Assembly (NCBI GenBank): GCA_023419375.1
Contig: JAEZYD010000025.1
Coordinates: forward strand, 91,300 to 155,299
Source: Pseudomonadota bacterium
GTDB lineage: Bacteria; Desulfobacterota; Desulfovibrionia; Desulfovibrionales; Desulfovibrionaceae
Direction of reading: 5' to 3'
Length of the DNA stretch: 64,000 nt
The notes beneath the pieces were generated by a model. The model ran no database searches and had not been told where the DNA came from. It was given only the letters and a program-made list of their open reading frames with translations. How positions within the stretch are numbered: position 1 is the first letter of the stretch; the number at the start of each line of letters is the position of its first letter. A program made the position numbers and the translations under genes. Shown here piece by piece: positions 51,295 through 59,329 of the stretch.

Positions 51295-51711
51295 TTACTC
51301 CGTGATTTCCAGGCCGCTGAAGAAGTAGCCTATTTCAAAAGCCGCGGTTTCAGCGGCGTCAGAGCCGTGAACAGCATTGGCTTCCAGGCTTTGGCCATAC
51401 TTGTGACGCAGGGTGCCGGGCTCTGCCTGAGCCGGATTGGTGGCCCCCATGAGGGCGCGCCAGCGGGGCACCGCGTCTTCGCCGCGCAGTACAACGCAAA
51501 CCACCGGGCCGGAAGACATGTACTCGGTCAGGCTGTCAAAAAAGGGGCGCTCGCTGTGGACGGCATAAAAGCCCGCCGCCTGGGCCTTGGAAAGGCGCAA
51601 GCGCTTGAGAGCCACTATTTTGAGGCCGGAAGCTTCCATGGCAGCCAGAATTTCCCCGGTCAGATTGCGCGAAACTGCGTCAGGCTTGATAATGGCGAAA
51701 GTGGATTGCAT
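51295..51711 (-). CDS. ndk: Nucleoside diphosphate kinase
   Basis: 138 residues. TFAIIKPDAVSRNL with Lys9, and the phospho-acceptor His115 in NAVHGSD. RALMGATNPAQAEPGTLR is the family substrate loop. It balances nucleoside triphosphates. Two bases after the deacetylase-like gene, so tightly coupled. Confidence 0.96.
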   Translation of the reverse strand: MQSTFAIIKPDAVSRNLTGEILAAMEASGLKIVALKRLRLSKAQAAGFYAVHSERPFFDSLTEYMSSGPVVCVVLRGEDAVPRWRALMGATNPAQAEPGTLRHKYGQSLEANAVHGSDAAETAAFEIGYFFSGLEITE

Positions 51712-51713
51712 GC

Positions 51714-53138
51714 TTACTCCTTTTCCATGTTGTTGTTAGCAGGGTACGAACGCGCCGCAACGGCGGCTCCGTCCTGGGCCAGTTTCCAGAGTATGCGCCG
51801 CAAGGGCACCACCGCCACGCCGTCCTTGTCCTGCCAGTCGCGCAGAGCGCGCAGGGTTTCAGGATAAGGATGGCCAATGGCCACAGCCATGCCTTGAGCG
51901 CGGGCGCGGGCTGCCGCCGCGTCCAGCGCAGACAGAATGGCCGCAGTGTCGCGGCGCGTATCCAGAAAAACATCGCGTGCAAGGCTGACCAGCCCCGCCT
52001 CTCTGGCAGCAGGTGCCAGCTGGGGGTCTGGGCGCGTCACACTGTCGAGCACGGCGAGCCCTCGCCCGCCAAGCATGCTGCACAGTGCTCTGCACAGCGA
52101 AATATCACCAGTAAATGCCGACCCCATGTGGTTGTTGAGACCAATGACCGAGGGCAAAATCCGCAGGTTGTCCTCAAGCACCGTCTGCACCTCCTGCGCG
52201 CTCATACTGGTGAGCAGCGCGCCCGGGCCAGGATCCGGCCTGCCGTGCAGGGCCCGTGGCAGGGCCTCCATGGGCTGGTGCAACAGGCTATCAAGCCGCC
52301 TGGAGGCCGCGATCATGGCTGTCTCCTGCGCATGCGGCGACCTGGGCCAGATGGCCAGGGTGACCGGGAATGGCAGCGAGGCAATACTTTCCGCGGATTC
52401 AAGCCGCTGGCCCATGTCATCTATAACAATAGCCAGGGCCTGCTGCGGCAAAGGTTGGGCCAAATCTGAAAGCTGCCCTTCCCGACCAGGAAAGCTAACA
52501 ACATAGTATACCAGATGATTGAGGAGGACTTCAAGGGTTCCTTGCGACGTCCAGCGCACCTCGGTACGCACTCCTGCCCTTTCCAGAACAGAATTTTGAT
52601 CGCGCAGCCCCTGAAGCAGAGCCAGTCCAAGGCGCAGCGGCGCGCATGGGCCGCTGATGCTGAACTGCCGCAGATCCGCCCCACTGGCGTATGTAGCGTC
52701 ATATGCAGCCTGCTCTGCCGAAGCGGTGGGAATGGAAGAAATGGGTGCCCCGGAGGGCAATTGCGATTTTTCGGAAGGCAAATTTCCTTGCAAAGGAAGC
52801 TGCTGCCACTGCGCCTGAGGCAATGCCAGCGGGAGCGTGCGCGCAAACAGCGCGTCCACACATTCCAGAGCCAGCGCCCGGTCGAAACCCGGCCCACTGG
52901 CATGCGAGCCTGCGGATTTGTGGGCGACAGCAAAGGGCAAAGCCTTGCCTGACGCGGCCTCCTGCTTCTGGGCCGGGGCTTCCATCTGCCAATAGACCCA
53001 GCAGGATACGGCCAGGCTGCATAAAAGCCACAACAAGCCGCCCACGGCAAGCTGTGCAGACGCAGACAGCCCCCCGGCGAACCGCAAGGGCCCGGCCAGA
53101 AGGCTGTCTGATAACTTTGTGTCGCGCAAAGGCAACAC
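51714..53138 (-). CDS. Divergent polysaccharide deacetylase-family (DUF610/YibQ) protein
   Basis: 474 residues. N-terminal membrane segment (about 29-52), a Pro/Gln/Ser-rich periplasmic stretch, and a C-terminal domain of the divergent deacetylase clan: QALAIVIDDMGQRL, SLPFPVTLAIWPRSPHAQE, GLNNHMGSAFTGD, LDSVTRPDPQLAP and GMAVAIGHPYPETL. Catalytic activity of this family is unproven. In many proteobacteria it follows a CtpA-type protease and an amidase activator gene, as here directly after ctpA. Confidence 0.88.
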   Translation of the reverse strand: MLPLRDTKLSDSLLAGPLRFAGGLSASAQLAVGGLLWLLCSLAVSCWVYWQMEAPAQKQEAASGKALPFAVAHKSAGSHASGPGFDRALALECVDALFARTLPLALPQAQWQQLPLQGNLPSEKSQLPSGAPISSIPTASAEQAAYDATYASGADLRQFSISGPCAPLRLGLALLQGLRDQNSVLERAGVRTEVRWTSQGTLEVLLNHLVYYVVSFPGREGQLSDLAQPLPQQALAIVIDDMGQRLESAESIASLPFPVTLAIWPRSPHAQETAMIAASRRLDSLLHQPMEALPRALHGRPDPGPGALLTSMSAQEVQTVLEDNLRILPSVIGLNNHMGSAFTGDISLCRALCSMLGGRGLAVLDSVTRPDPQLAPAAREAGLVSLARDVFLDTRRDTAAILSALDAAAARARAQGMAVAIGHPYPETLRALRDWQDKDGVAVVPLRRILWKLAQDGAAVAARSYPANNNMEKE

Positions 53139-53178
53139 CCTGTTTATTCCTGCCCGCCCGCTTTACGCGGTTACGGGG

Positions 53179-54507
53179 TTAATTCCTGATTTCCCGCATC
53201 TTGGGGAGGCTCTTGACCATTTGCAGGGCCATGCGCAACTGATTGTCGCGCGCGAGCTGTTCGGCGGCGTCTTCCTTGCCGTTCTTGGCCTTGGAAGATT
53301 TTTTGTCCTTGCCGTTTTCAATGTGACGGTTCAGATCCTGCTCACGCACCATAAGGCGGGAGTTATCCTTGTCGTCCGTGCGAGGGGCTTCAAACGGCAC
53401 TTCCACATCAGGCACAATGCCCTCGGCCTGAATGGAGCTGCCGTTGGGCGTGTAGTACAGGGCAACCGTAAGCTTGAGGCCGGAGCCGTCAGAGAGCGGA
53501 ATGATGTTCTGCACGGATCCCTTGCCGAAAGAACGCTCGCCCACAGTAAGGGCGCGCTTCTGGTCGCGCAGGGCGCCAGCCACGATTTCAGAGGCGGAGG
53601 CGGAACCGGCGTTGATCAGCACAACCATGGGGGCGTGGATGTCGTCGCCCTGCTTTTTGGCTTCGTAAACGCGGTCGGTATTGTCGCGCCGTCCCTTGAT
53701 GGAAACGATGACGCCCTTGTCGAGGAACGTGTCAGAAACGCTCACAGCCTGATCAAGCAGCCCGCCGGGGTTGTTGCGCAGGTCAAGCACAATGCCCTTG
53801 ATGCCGCCGGAATTCTTGGTTTCCTTTTCTGCCGCCTTAAGGGCGTCGCGCAGCTCTTCGGTGGTGCGCTCAGAAAAACGCGTGAGGCGAATCCAGTAAT
53901 ATCCGTCCTCGAGCTTCTTGGACTTCACGCTGATAAGCGGGATGGCGTCGCGCACAAGGCGGACAGTCTGCGGGGTCTTGGCATCGCTGTGCAGGATGGC
54001 AAGCTCCACCTCCGAGCCCTTGGGGCCACGGATGCGGGAAACAACTTCCTGCAACGAGAGTTCCTGCGCGGGCTGCCCGTTGATGGACAGAATAATATCG
54101 CCAGACTTGAGCCCGGCCCGGTAGGCGGGGGTGTCCTCAATGGGAGTCACCACCGTAACCTGGCCGTTCTCCATAGAAATTTCTATGCCAATACCAAAGA
54201 ATTCGCCGGAGGTTGTCTCCTGCATTTCTTTGTATTCTTCGGCGTTCATAAAGGTGGAGTGCGGGTCAAGGCCCTGAAGCATGCCTTTGACCGCGCCATT
54301 GATAAGGTCGCCCTGCGTCACATCACGCACATAATAACGCTCCACCAGATCAAGAACCTGGCTGAAGCGCTTGAGCGCATCAAACTTACTGGGGGCTTCC
54401 TTGGACGTTTCCTTTTTTTCGGCGCACTGGGGAGCGCCCGGCAGGGCGACCATGCCGCCCACGGCAAGCAGAAGCACAAGAAGGCTAAGACGGACAAGAA
54501 GACGCAT
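53179..54507 (-). CDS. ctpA: C-terminal processing peptidase (CtpA)
   Basis: 442 residues. Signal peptide (about 1-28). The chaperone-like N-part (VLDLVERYYVRDVTQGDLINGAVKGMLQGLDPHSTF) precedes a PDZ domain (about 100-175: GIGIEISMENGQVTVV...AGLKSGDIILSING). The S41 protease core has LDLRNNPGGLL, the nucleophile serine in GSASASEIVAGAL (301-313) and Lys329 in ERSFGKG. Tail about 395-442 is Lys/Asp-rich. The start at 54507 follows GGAG at the right distance; an upstream in-frame ATG lies in unrelated DNA. First gene of the four-gene operon. Confidence 0.94.
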   Translation of the reverse strand: MRLLVRLSLLVLLLAVGGMVALPGAPQCAEKKETSKEAPSKFDALKRFSQVLDLVERYYVRDVTQGDLINGAVKGMLQGLDPHSTFMNAEEYKEMQETTSGEFFGIGIEISMENGQVTVVTPIEDTPAYRAGLKSGDIILSINGQPAQELSLQEVVSRIRGPKGSEVELAILHSDAKTPQTVRLVRDAIPLISVKSKKLEDGYYWIRLTRFSERTTEELRDALKAAEKETKNSGGIKGIVLDLRNNPGGLLDQAVSVSDTFLDKGVIVSIKGRRDNTDRVYEAKKQGDDIHAPMVVLINAGSASASEIVAGALRDQKRALTVGERSFGKGSVQNIIPLSDGSGLKLTVALYYTPNGSSIQAEGIVPDVEVPFEAPRTDDKDNSRLMVREQDLNRHIENGKDKKSSKAKNGKEDAAEQLARDNQLRMALQMVKSLPKMREIRN

Positions 54508-54909
54508 AACAACGATCTCCACGCGGACGTAATGAACGAAGACAGCGCCGCAAGCCCAAAAAGCCGCAACGCAGGGGGTGCTGCAACGCCAGCCAATGGA
54601 GGGGCCGCGCACCAGCCGGATAGTGCCCCTTTTCAGTCTAAATTGCAAATCAAAAAGGCGCGTTTTGCGCCTTGCAGGCTACTCCGCCAGGGTGACGGCG
54701 CGCACGTCCGTTAGCGACGAAACGTTCCCCCGTTCTCAATGCAACATGCGCCGGAGAAACTGCTGCATCAACATATCAGTTTTCTCCGGCGCATATCGCG
54801 CGCATCAAGGCATGCCAAGCCTCAGGCAGGCTGACTGTTGCCAGCCTGCGGCAAGCCCGGCTGTGCGGATTTTATCCGCACTGTGCCGCCATGCGCTGCA
54901 CAGGCAGAG
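54508..54909. other. Gene-free interval with several hairpins
   Basis: 402 bp without a supported gene, between rubrerythrin and ctpA (both leftward). It holds three inverted repeats: about 54745-54797 (arms ATGCGCCGGAGAAA... and ...TTTTCTCCGGCGCAT, 14-base loop), GCAGGCTG/CAGCCTGC (54827-54850) and TGCGGATTTTATCCGCA (54864-54880). The last is near the rubrerythrin stop and may be its terminator, though no T-run follows. The 54745 repeat is too long and GC-rich to be chance. Confidence 0.6.
54745..54797. repeat. Long inverted repeat
   Basis: Arms ATGCGCCGGAGAAACTG (left) and CAGTTTTCTCCGGCGCAT (right) pair except for a one-base bulge, with a 14-base loop. It may be a transcriptional stop for the rubrerythrin unit or the leader structure of ctpA. 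Confidence 0.7.
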
Positions 54910-55404
54910 TTAGTCTTCGACCTTGAAGAAAGCAGCCGCGCCGCCGCCGCACACAGGACATGCATCGCAGGGGCCTTCATGGGTATAACCGCAAACCTTG
55001 CACACGTAGTAGTCTGTGGCGGGCAGAGCGGCGGGATTTTCCAGAGCCTTTTTGTAAAGGTTGGCGTGGATTTCTTCCACCTGATTGGCAAAGTCAAAAT
55101 ACTTGGCAACGGCGCTCTGGCCTTCAGCCTGGGCCTGCTTGATCATGTTGGGGTACATGGTGGTGAATTCGTAGGTTTCACCTTCGATGGCCGACTTGAG
55201 GTTGGCCATGGTGTCGCCGATCTTGCCAGCATTTTTGAGGTGGGCATGAGCGTGAACGGTTTCAGCAGCCGCAGCAGCGCGGAACAGCTTGGCAACCTGA
55301 CGCATGCCTTCCTTGTCGGCAGCGGCAGCAAAGGCAAGGTACTTGCGGTTGGCCTGGGATTCTCCGGCAAAGGCCGCCATCAAATTTTCTTGTGTGGTGC
55401 TCAT
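54910..55404 (-). CDS. rbr: Rubrerythrin
   Basis: 164 residues. N-terminal four-helix diiron domain with Glu ligands in AGESQANRKYLAF (Glu15), AAAAETVHAHAH (Glu48, His51), EGETYEFTTMYP and NQVEEIHANLY. The C-terminal rubredoxin domain has Cys135-x-x-Cys138 and Cys149-x-x-Cys152 (VCKVCGYTHEG, CPVCGG). Reduces hydrogen peroxide in anaerobes. The GAGGAG site precedes the ATG at 55404; the longer in-frame start at 55446 is in the promoter region. Confidence 0.95.
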   Translation of the reverse strand: MSTTQENLMAAFAGESQANRKYLAFAAAADKEGMRQVAKLFRAAAAAETVHAHAHLKNAGKIGDTMANLKSAIEGETYEFTTMYPNMIKQAQAEGQSAVAKYFDFANQVEEIHANLYKKALENPAALPATDYYVCKVCGYTHEGPCDACPVCGGGAAAFFKVED

Positions 55405-55451
55405 GGGTATTCTCCTCAATGAAGTTATTGTTTTTATCAGGAACAATTCCT

Positions 55452-55479
55452 AATTAAAGAATTCTCTCAGCCTTGTAAA
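55452..55479 (-). promoter_or_regulatory. Candidate rubrerythrin promoter
   Basis: On the minus strand TTTACA (55479-55474) and TTAATT (55457-55452) are 16 bases apart in an AT-rich stretch, about 48 bases before the start codon. An overlapping dyad-like GAATTC...GAATT could be a peroxide-regulator site; not certain. Confidence 0.35.
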
Positions 55480-55569
55480 GCATTTTTTTACAAAAAATTA
55501 TTTCTGCAGGCCCGGCCTTGAGCCCTTGATACCGTTGCGCAGAACGCTGTGACAAGCTAAAAGGAACCT

Positions 55570-56118
55570 ATGAACGCCCAAGAAATCATATCCCATTTCG
55601 GCATGCGGCCCCACCCCGAAGGGGGGTTCTATCACCGCACATACGAAGCTCCGCAAATTCTTACGGCGGATGAAATGCCCTGTGGTTTTATAGGGCCAAG
55701 GCCTGTATCGACAGCCATTCTTTTTCTGCTCGAGCAGGGGCAATATTCACGTCTGCACCGCATCAGGCAGGACGAACTGTGGCACTTCCACCTTGGCGGC
55801 CCCTTGCGTCTGGCCTGTATTGATACCCACGGGCAACCGCGCGAAGTGATGCTTGGCCCGAACATTATGGCGGGGCAACACGTGCAGTTTACCATCCCCG
55901 GCGGCTGCTGGTTTGGCGCAACGCCTGCGCCTGGCAGCGAGTTTGCCCTTGTGGGCTGCACGGTCTCACCGGGCTTTGACATGGAAGACCTGCGCCTCGG
56001 CCAGCCGGAAGAGCTGACCCTGCGCTACCCCAATGCAAAAGACTGCATACGCGAATTCTGCCCACCTCTGAACGACGCCCAGCGCGCCGCCTGTAGAAGA
56101 TGCGGTGACGACGAATGA
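55570..56118 (+). CDS. DUF985-family cupin
   Basis: 182 residues, single cupin barrel: MRPHPEGGFYHRTYEAP, STAILFLLEQGQYSRLHRIRQDELWHFHLGGPLRL and VQFTIPGGCWFGA. His residues in HRIRQDELWHFH are likely metal ligands. The family is widely distributed with no confirmed reaction. Its stop overlaps the next start by four bases (ATGA). Confidence 0.85.
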   Translation: MNAQEIISHFGMRPHPEGGFYHRTYEAPQILTADEMPCGFIGPRPVSTAILFLLEQGQYSRLHRIRQDELWHFHLGGPLRLACIDTHGQPREVMLGPNIMAGQHVQFTIPGGCWFGATPAPGSEFALVGCTVSPGFDMEDLRLGQPEELTLRYPNAKDCIREFCPPLNDAQRAACRRCGDDE

Positions 56119-56753
56119 CGCGCTATGCCGTGCCTGATGTTGCGCCGCAACACCCGCACAGCACAGAAATCGTTATCCGCCGCAGCCGCTTTGTGTCCCA
56201 GTGCGCCCATACGCCGGATGCGGCAACGGCGCGCGCCTTTGTGGAACAGGTTCGGCGTCAGCACCCCGACGCAACGCACAACTGCTGGGCATATGCCGCT
56301 GGCGCGCCGGGAAACACGGCGCAGATCGGCTCGTCTGACGATGGAGAACCCCACGGCACTGCTGGCAGGCCCATGCTGCAAATTGTGCTGCACAGCGGCA
56401 TTGGCGAATTGTGCGTGGTGGTGAGCCGCTGGTTTGGCGGCGTCAAGCTTGGCACTGGCGGCCTTGTGCGGGCCTATCAGGACAGCGTGCGCGAAAACCT
56501 GGCCGACCTGCCGGTGCGGCAGCGTGTGCCGGAAACCAGTTTGCAGCTTACAGTTGCCTACGCGCACCTTGATGCCCTGCGCCGCATGCTGCCAACCTAC
56601 GAAGCCCGCCTTGAAAGTGAAGACTATCAGGCTGAGGCCAGATTGCAACTGCGTTTGCCCGCAGAACACGTGGAGGCCTTTCAGGTTGCGCTGGCGGGCG
56701 TGAGCAATGGCGCGGCCCTGTGCAGCGAGCTTAAGGATGGCGACACCGACTGA
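56115..56753 (+). CDS. YigZ/IMPACT-family protein
   Basis: 212 residues. The N-terminal UPF0029 domain has SRFVSQCAHTPDAATARAFVEQVRRQHPDATHNCWAYAAG, SSDDGEPHGTAGRPMLQIV and VVSRWFGGVKLGTGGLVRAY, a near-perfect family signature. A DUF1949-like C-terminal domain follows (about 140-212). The role in bacteria is unclear (proposed translation or RNA factor). Coupled to the DUF985 gene. Confidence 0.92.
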   Translation: MTRYAVPDVAPQHPHSTEIVIRRSRFVSQCAHTPDAATARAFVEQVRRQHPDATHNCWAYAAGAPGNTAQIGSSDDGEPHGTAGRPMLQIVLHSGIGELCVVVSRWFGGVKLGTGGLVRAYQDSVRENLADLPVRQRVPETSLQLTVAYAHLDALRRMLPTYEARLESEDYQAEARLQLRLPAEHVEAFQVALAGVSNGAALCSELKDGDTD

Positions 56754-56846
56754 GACAATATTTTTTTGTGCGTTCAAAGGCCCGCTGGCATATGTCGGCG
56801 GGCTTTTTGTTTTGCCTCGCTGACTTTAAACCATACCCGGCCCCCT

Positions 56847-56887
56847 AAAAACAGTCAGGGCCGCCGGATTTCTCCAGCGGCCCTGAC
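56847..56887 (-). terminator. Terminator after the leftward TPR operon
   Basis: Perfect 11-bp stem GTCAGGGCCGC (56854-56864) / GCGGCCCTGAC (56877-56887), loop 12 bases, with a five-base T-run on the minus strand (56847-56851). Confidence 0.85.
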
Positions 56888-56912
56888 GGACATTCATTGC
56901 ACAGGGTGCTTG

Positions 56913-57539
56913 TTAGACGCCCTTGGCCTTAAGCTCTTCGAGGAAGCCTTCCGGCACTTCAAAGCCCAGAGCCTGCGCCTTCTTGGCGGATTCTGCGGCA
57001 TCGGCGTACTGTTCCATTTCAAACTGCGCCAGCGCCAGATTGTTCCAGGCCGGGGCAAAACCGGGCTGCAGCTTGATCACTTCCTTGCAGGCTGTTTCGC
57101 AAGCCGCAAAGTCGCCCTTCATATAATAGGCGGTGGAAAGCGCATTCCGGGCCTGCACAAAGTTGGGATCCCACTTGAGGGCCTTGTTCAGGGCCGTGAT
57201 GGCCTTGTCCGGTTCGCCGCGCTGCAGGTGCACAAAGGCAATGTTGCCCCACGGCACGGGGAACTTGGCGCGGCAGTTGGCGGCTTCCTCATTGTAGCGC
57301 AGGCAGCCGTCAAGATCGCCGCGTTCAAGGCAGATGCCGCCAAGCTGCACATAGGCTTCCGCCAGATGCGGCGAGTTGCGCACCGCGTTCAGCAGGGCTT
57401 CTTCAGCAGCCACAAAGTCGCGCTTGGTCAGCAGGGCCAGACCAAGATTGTAGTAATGGGTAGCGCACTGCTCGTTCTGGGCGATTTCCGCCTTCAGATC
57501 GGCAATGTATTCATCCAGGTCATCGTAGCGAGCTTTCAT
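56913..57539 (-). CDS. TPR-repeat protein
   Basis: 208 residues made of about five tetratricopeptide repeats, e.g. ATHYYNLGLALLTKRDFVAAEEALLNAVRNSPHLAEAYVQLGGICLERGDLDGCLRYNEEAANCRAKFPVPWGNIAFVHLQRGEPDKAITALNKALKWDPN. No membrane or signal segment, so cytoplasmic scaffold. It overlaps the upstream gene by four bases and ends the operon ykgJ-like / unknown / TPR. Confidence 0.88.
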   Translation of the reverse strand: MKARYDDLDEYIADLKAEIAQNEQCATHYYNLGLALLTKRDFVAAEEALLNAVRNSPHLAEAYVQLGGICLERGDLDGCLRYNEEAANCRAKFPVPWGNIAFVHLQRGEPDKAITALNKALKWDPNFVQARNALSTAYYMKGDFAACETACKEVIKLQPGFAPAWNNLALAQFEMEQYADAAESAKKAQALGFEVPEGFLEELKAKGV

Positions 57540-57928
57540 GCTATGTGCCCCTCTTTTTTCAAAAGATCATAGTACCATCGGCAAAAATCAAAAATGCCCA
57601 TGTACTTTTCGTCCTTATTGACCACGCCAAGGGCGCATTCGGTAGCGCCCTTGCTGTAGGCCTTGCCATACGGCCCTTTTTTTGCCGCATCTTTCAGAAA
57701 TTCGTTGACCAGCTGCTGCGTGGTGCGCTTGGACACATCTGTCCGCATATCAAGCGGCTCGTTGGGCTTCTGGAAAGGATCCCAGTTTTCATAGCCGATG
57801 CGGTCCACAAATTTGCGGCGGCGCGGATTCATGCGCTCATAAATTTCGCGCTTGAGACCTTCCTGCTCATCCGAAAGCTGCTGCGGCGTTCCATCGCGAA
57901 AGACGGTGGCGGGAATGCTGCCGTACAT
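57536..57928 (-). CDS. Conserved-looking protein of unknown function
   Basis: 130 residues. Not recognised. The centre is basic and helical (LKREIYERMNPRRRKFVDRIGYENWDPFQKPNEP) and the end is aromatic-rich (YMGIFDFCRWYYDLLKKEGH). No signal or membrane segment. Sandwiched tightly between the YkgJ-type and TPR genes, it is probably co-expressed with both. The gene is clearly coding by frame, start and overlap. Confidence 0.75.
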   Translation of the reverse strand: MYGSIPATVFRDGTPQQLSDEQEGLKREIYERMNPRRRKFVDRIGYENWDPFQKPNEPLDMRTDVSKRTTQQLVNEFLKDAAKKGPYGKAYSKGATECALGVVNKDEKYMGIFDFCRWYYDLLKKEGHIA

Positions 57929-57950
57929 CTCAAACTCCTTTCACGCCCGA

Positions 57951-58622
57951 TCAGGCCTCTTCTTTCTTGGCCGGGCCAATACCCAGATAGGCCTCATCGT
58001 AGCGGGTTAGCAGAGCCATGGACAAAGGCACATACACGTCATGCAGTTCTTTAAAGCGGCTCTGCACGGTTGTGGCCACATCCCTGCTCAGGTCTTCAAG
58101 CCTGTTCTGGATCTTGTCCATATGGATGGTGGGGTATGGCTTGCCCTTTTCAAAGGCGGAAAAACCGCACACATGCCCCTGCCCGGCAATGGCCGTGGGC
58201 ACGCCGTACACGCGGCAGGTAATGGGCCGGGCGTGGTACAGCAGGCATTCGTTATTATCGTCCAGCAGGGGGCAGCGCAGCTTGATCTGAGCCGCGCGTT
58301 CCATGATGGCCTCGGGGCTTTCGCCGTCTTTTTCCGCCCGGTACAGCTCGCGCTTGATGCGCGTGGCGCGGCGGTCCAGATCAGAAGCGCGCTCAAGAAT
58401 GGCGGAGCGCTGCGGCCCGTAACCAAAGGCGGCCTCAAAAGCCTTGTTGATGTACATGGCTTCAACAAGGGAAAGATCAAAAAGCGCGTGGCAACAATCG
58501 CTACAGCCTTCCTTGCAGACTACGCACTGGGGAAAGGCCCCGCGCACCCTGCCGAAAAGGTCGTCAACTTCGGCCCGCAATGTTTCATAGCGGGTAAAAA
58601 TAGAGCTCAGATCAGGGATCAT
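57951..58622 (-). CDS. YkgJ-family cysteine cluster protein
   Basis: 223 residues. The N-terminal cluster CVVCKEGCSDCCHALFDLS (Cys33-Cys44) and the later CPLLDDNNECLLYHARPITCRVYG fit the CxxCxxxCC zinc/iron-cluster fold of YkgJ/FliB-like proteins. These are sometimes methyltransferase-like or flagellin-modifying (FliB); no flagellar gene is nearby. First gene of the three-gene leftward operon. Confidence 0.9.
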   Translation of the reverse strand: MIPDLSSIFTRYETLRAEVDDLFGRVRGAFPQCVVCKEGCSDCCHALFDLSLVEAMYINKAFEAAFGYGPQRSAILERASDLDRRATRIKRELYRAEKDGESPEAIMERAAQIKLRCPLLDDNNECLLYHARPITCRVYGVPTAIAGQGHVCGFSAFEKGKPYPTIHMDKIQNRLEDLSRDVATTVQSRFKELHDVYVPLSMALLTRYDEAYLGIGPAKKEEA

Positions 58623-58832
58623 GGTTATCCTGCGGTAGTGCGGAAGACATGAGGGAGAACAGGCGATTTCATACAGAAATCGCCCTGGCGGCTGCGTGAG
58701 CAGACGTCCGCCACAGAGGCGTGAGCGCGGTTTATATGCGCTGATAAGCGCCTTAGCGGGCGTCTTGAAACTTTAAGAATGCACATTCTCAAAGTCAGGA
58801 TGCTCTGGCGGCAAAGCGGCCTGTACCTTATG

Positions 58833-58865
58833 AAAATGCCGCCTGGCGCGTGCGCGCCGGGCGGC
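58833..58865 (-). terminator. Ferredoxin terminator
   Basis: 13-bp stem with a single mismatch (58838-58850 with 58853-58865, GCCGCCTGGCGCG / CGCGCCGGGCGGC), followed on the minus strand by ATTTTC. Confidence 0.75.
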
Positions 58866-58922
58866 ACAATGAAAACTCGGCAGAATCAGCAAAGGAATGC
58901 CGCTTGGGCACCCCTGCAATTC

Positions 58923-59111
58923 TTAGTTTTCTTCAACGGTGATAGCGCTGACTTCGCAAACTTCCACACAGGATTCACAGCCCAGGCATTCTTCGGCGTT
59001 CACGGCTTCGGACTTACCGTCCTTGATTTCGTAAACTTCAACGGGGCACACGTCCACGCATTCGCCACAGCCCACGCACTTGTCAACGTCAACATTAACA
59101 TTATAACCCAT
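58923..59111 (-). CDS. 2[4Fe-4S] ferredoxin
   Basis: 62 residues. Two complete cluster motifs: CVGCGECVDVCP (Cys12, 15, 18, 22) and CLGCESCVEVCE (Cys42, 45, 48, 52). The second lacks the usual Pro after its last Cys. Very acidic, as for a soluble electron carrier serving hydrogenase, pyruvate:ferredoxin oxidoreductase or sulfite reduction. GGAGG precedes the ATG at 59111. A 6-bp hairpin (59138-59153) lies in the leader. Single gene with its own promoter and terminator. Confidence 0.96.
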   Translation of the reverse strand: MGYNVNVDVDKCVGCGECVDVCPVEVYEIKDGKSEAVNAEECLGCESCVEVCEVSAITVEEN

Positions 59112-59174
59112 GGTGTCCTCCAAATTTGCATTGACTTGCTTGATTTTTCAAGCGGCTAAATTCCGCTTGTGCAA

Positions 59175-59203
59175 TGGATAGCTTTAGGCATCCACCCTGT
59201 CAA
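59175..59203 (-). promoter_or_regulatory. Candidate ferredoxin promoter
   Basis: On the minus strand TTGACA (59203-59198) and TATCCA (59180-59175) are exactly 17 bases apart, with the start about 63 bases downstream. Confidence 0.5.
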
Positions 59204-59329
59204 GTGTCGGCTGGAAAATAGCCAACCGGGCAACAACTACAGGAATATCATGCCCCGCCCCAGCACAGGCGGAAAAGTTTTTTTAAAAATATTTTGCCTC
59301 AACAACTGGTTACAAAACGTCTATGGGCC

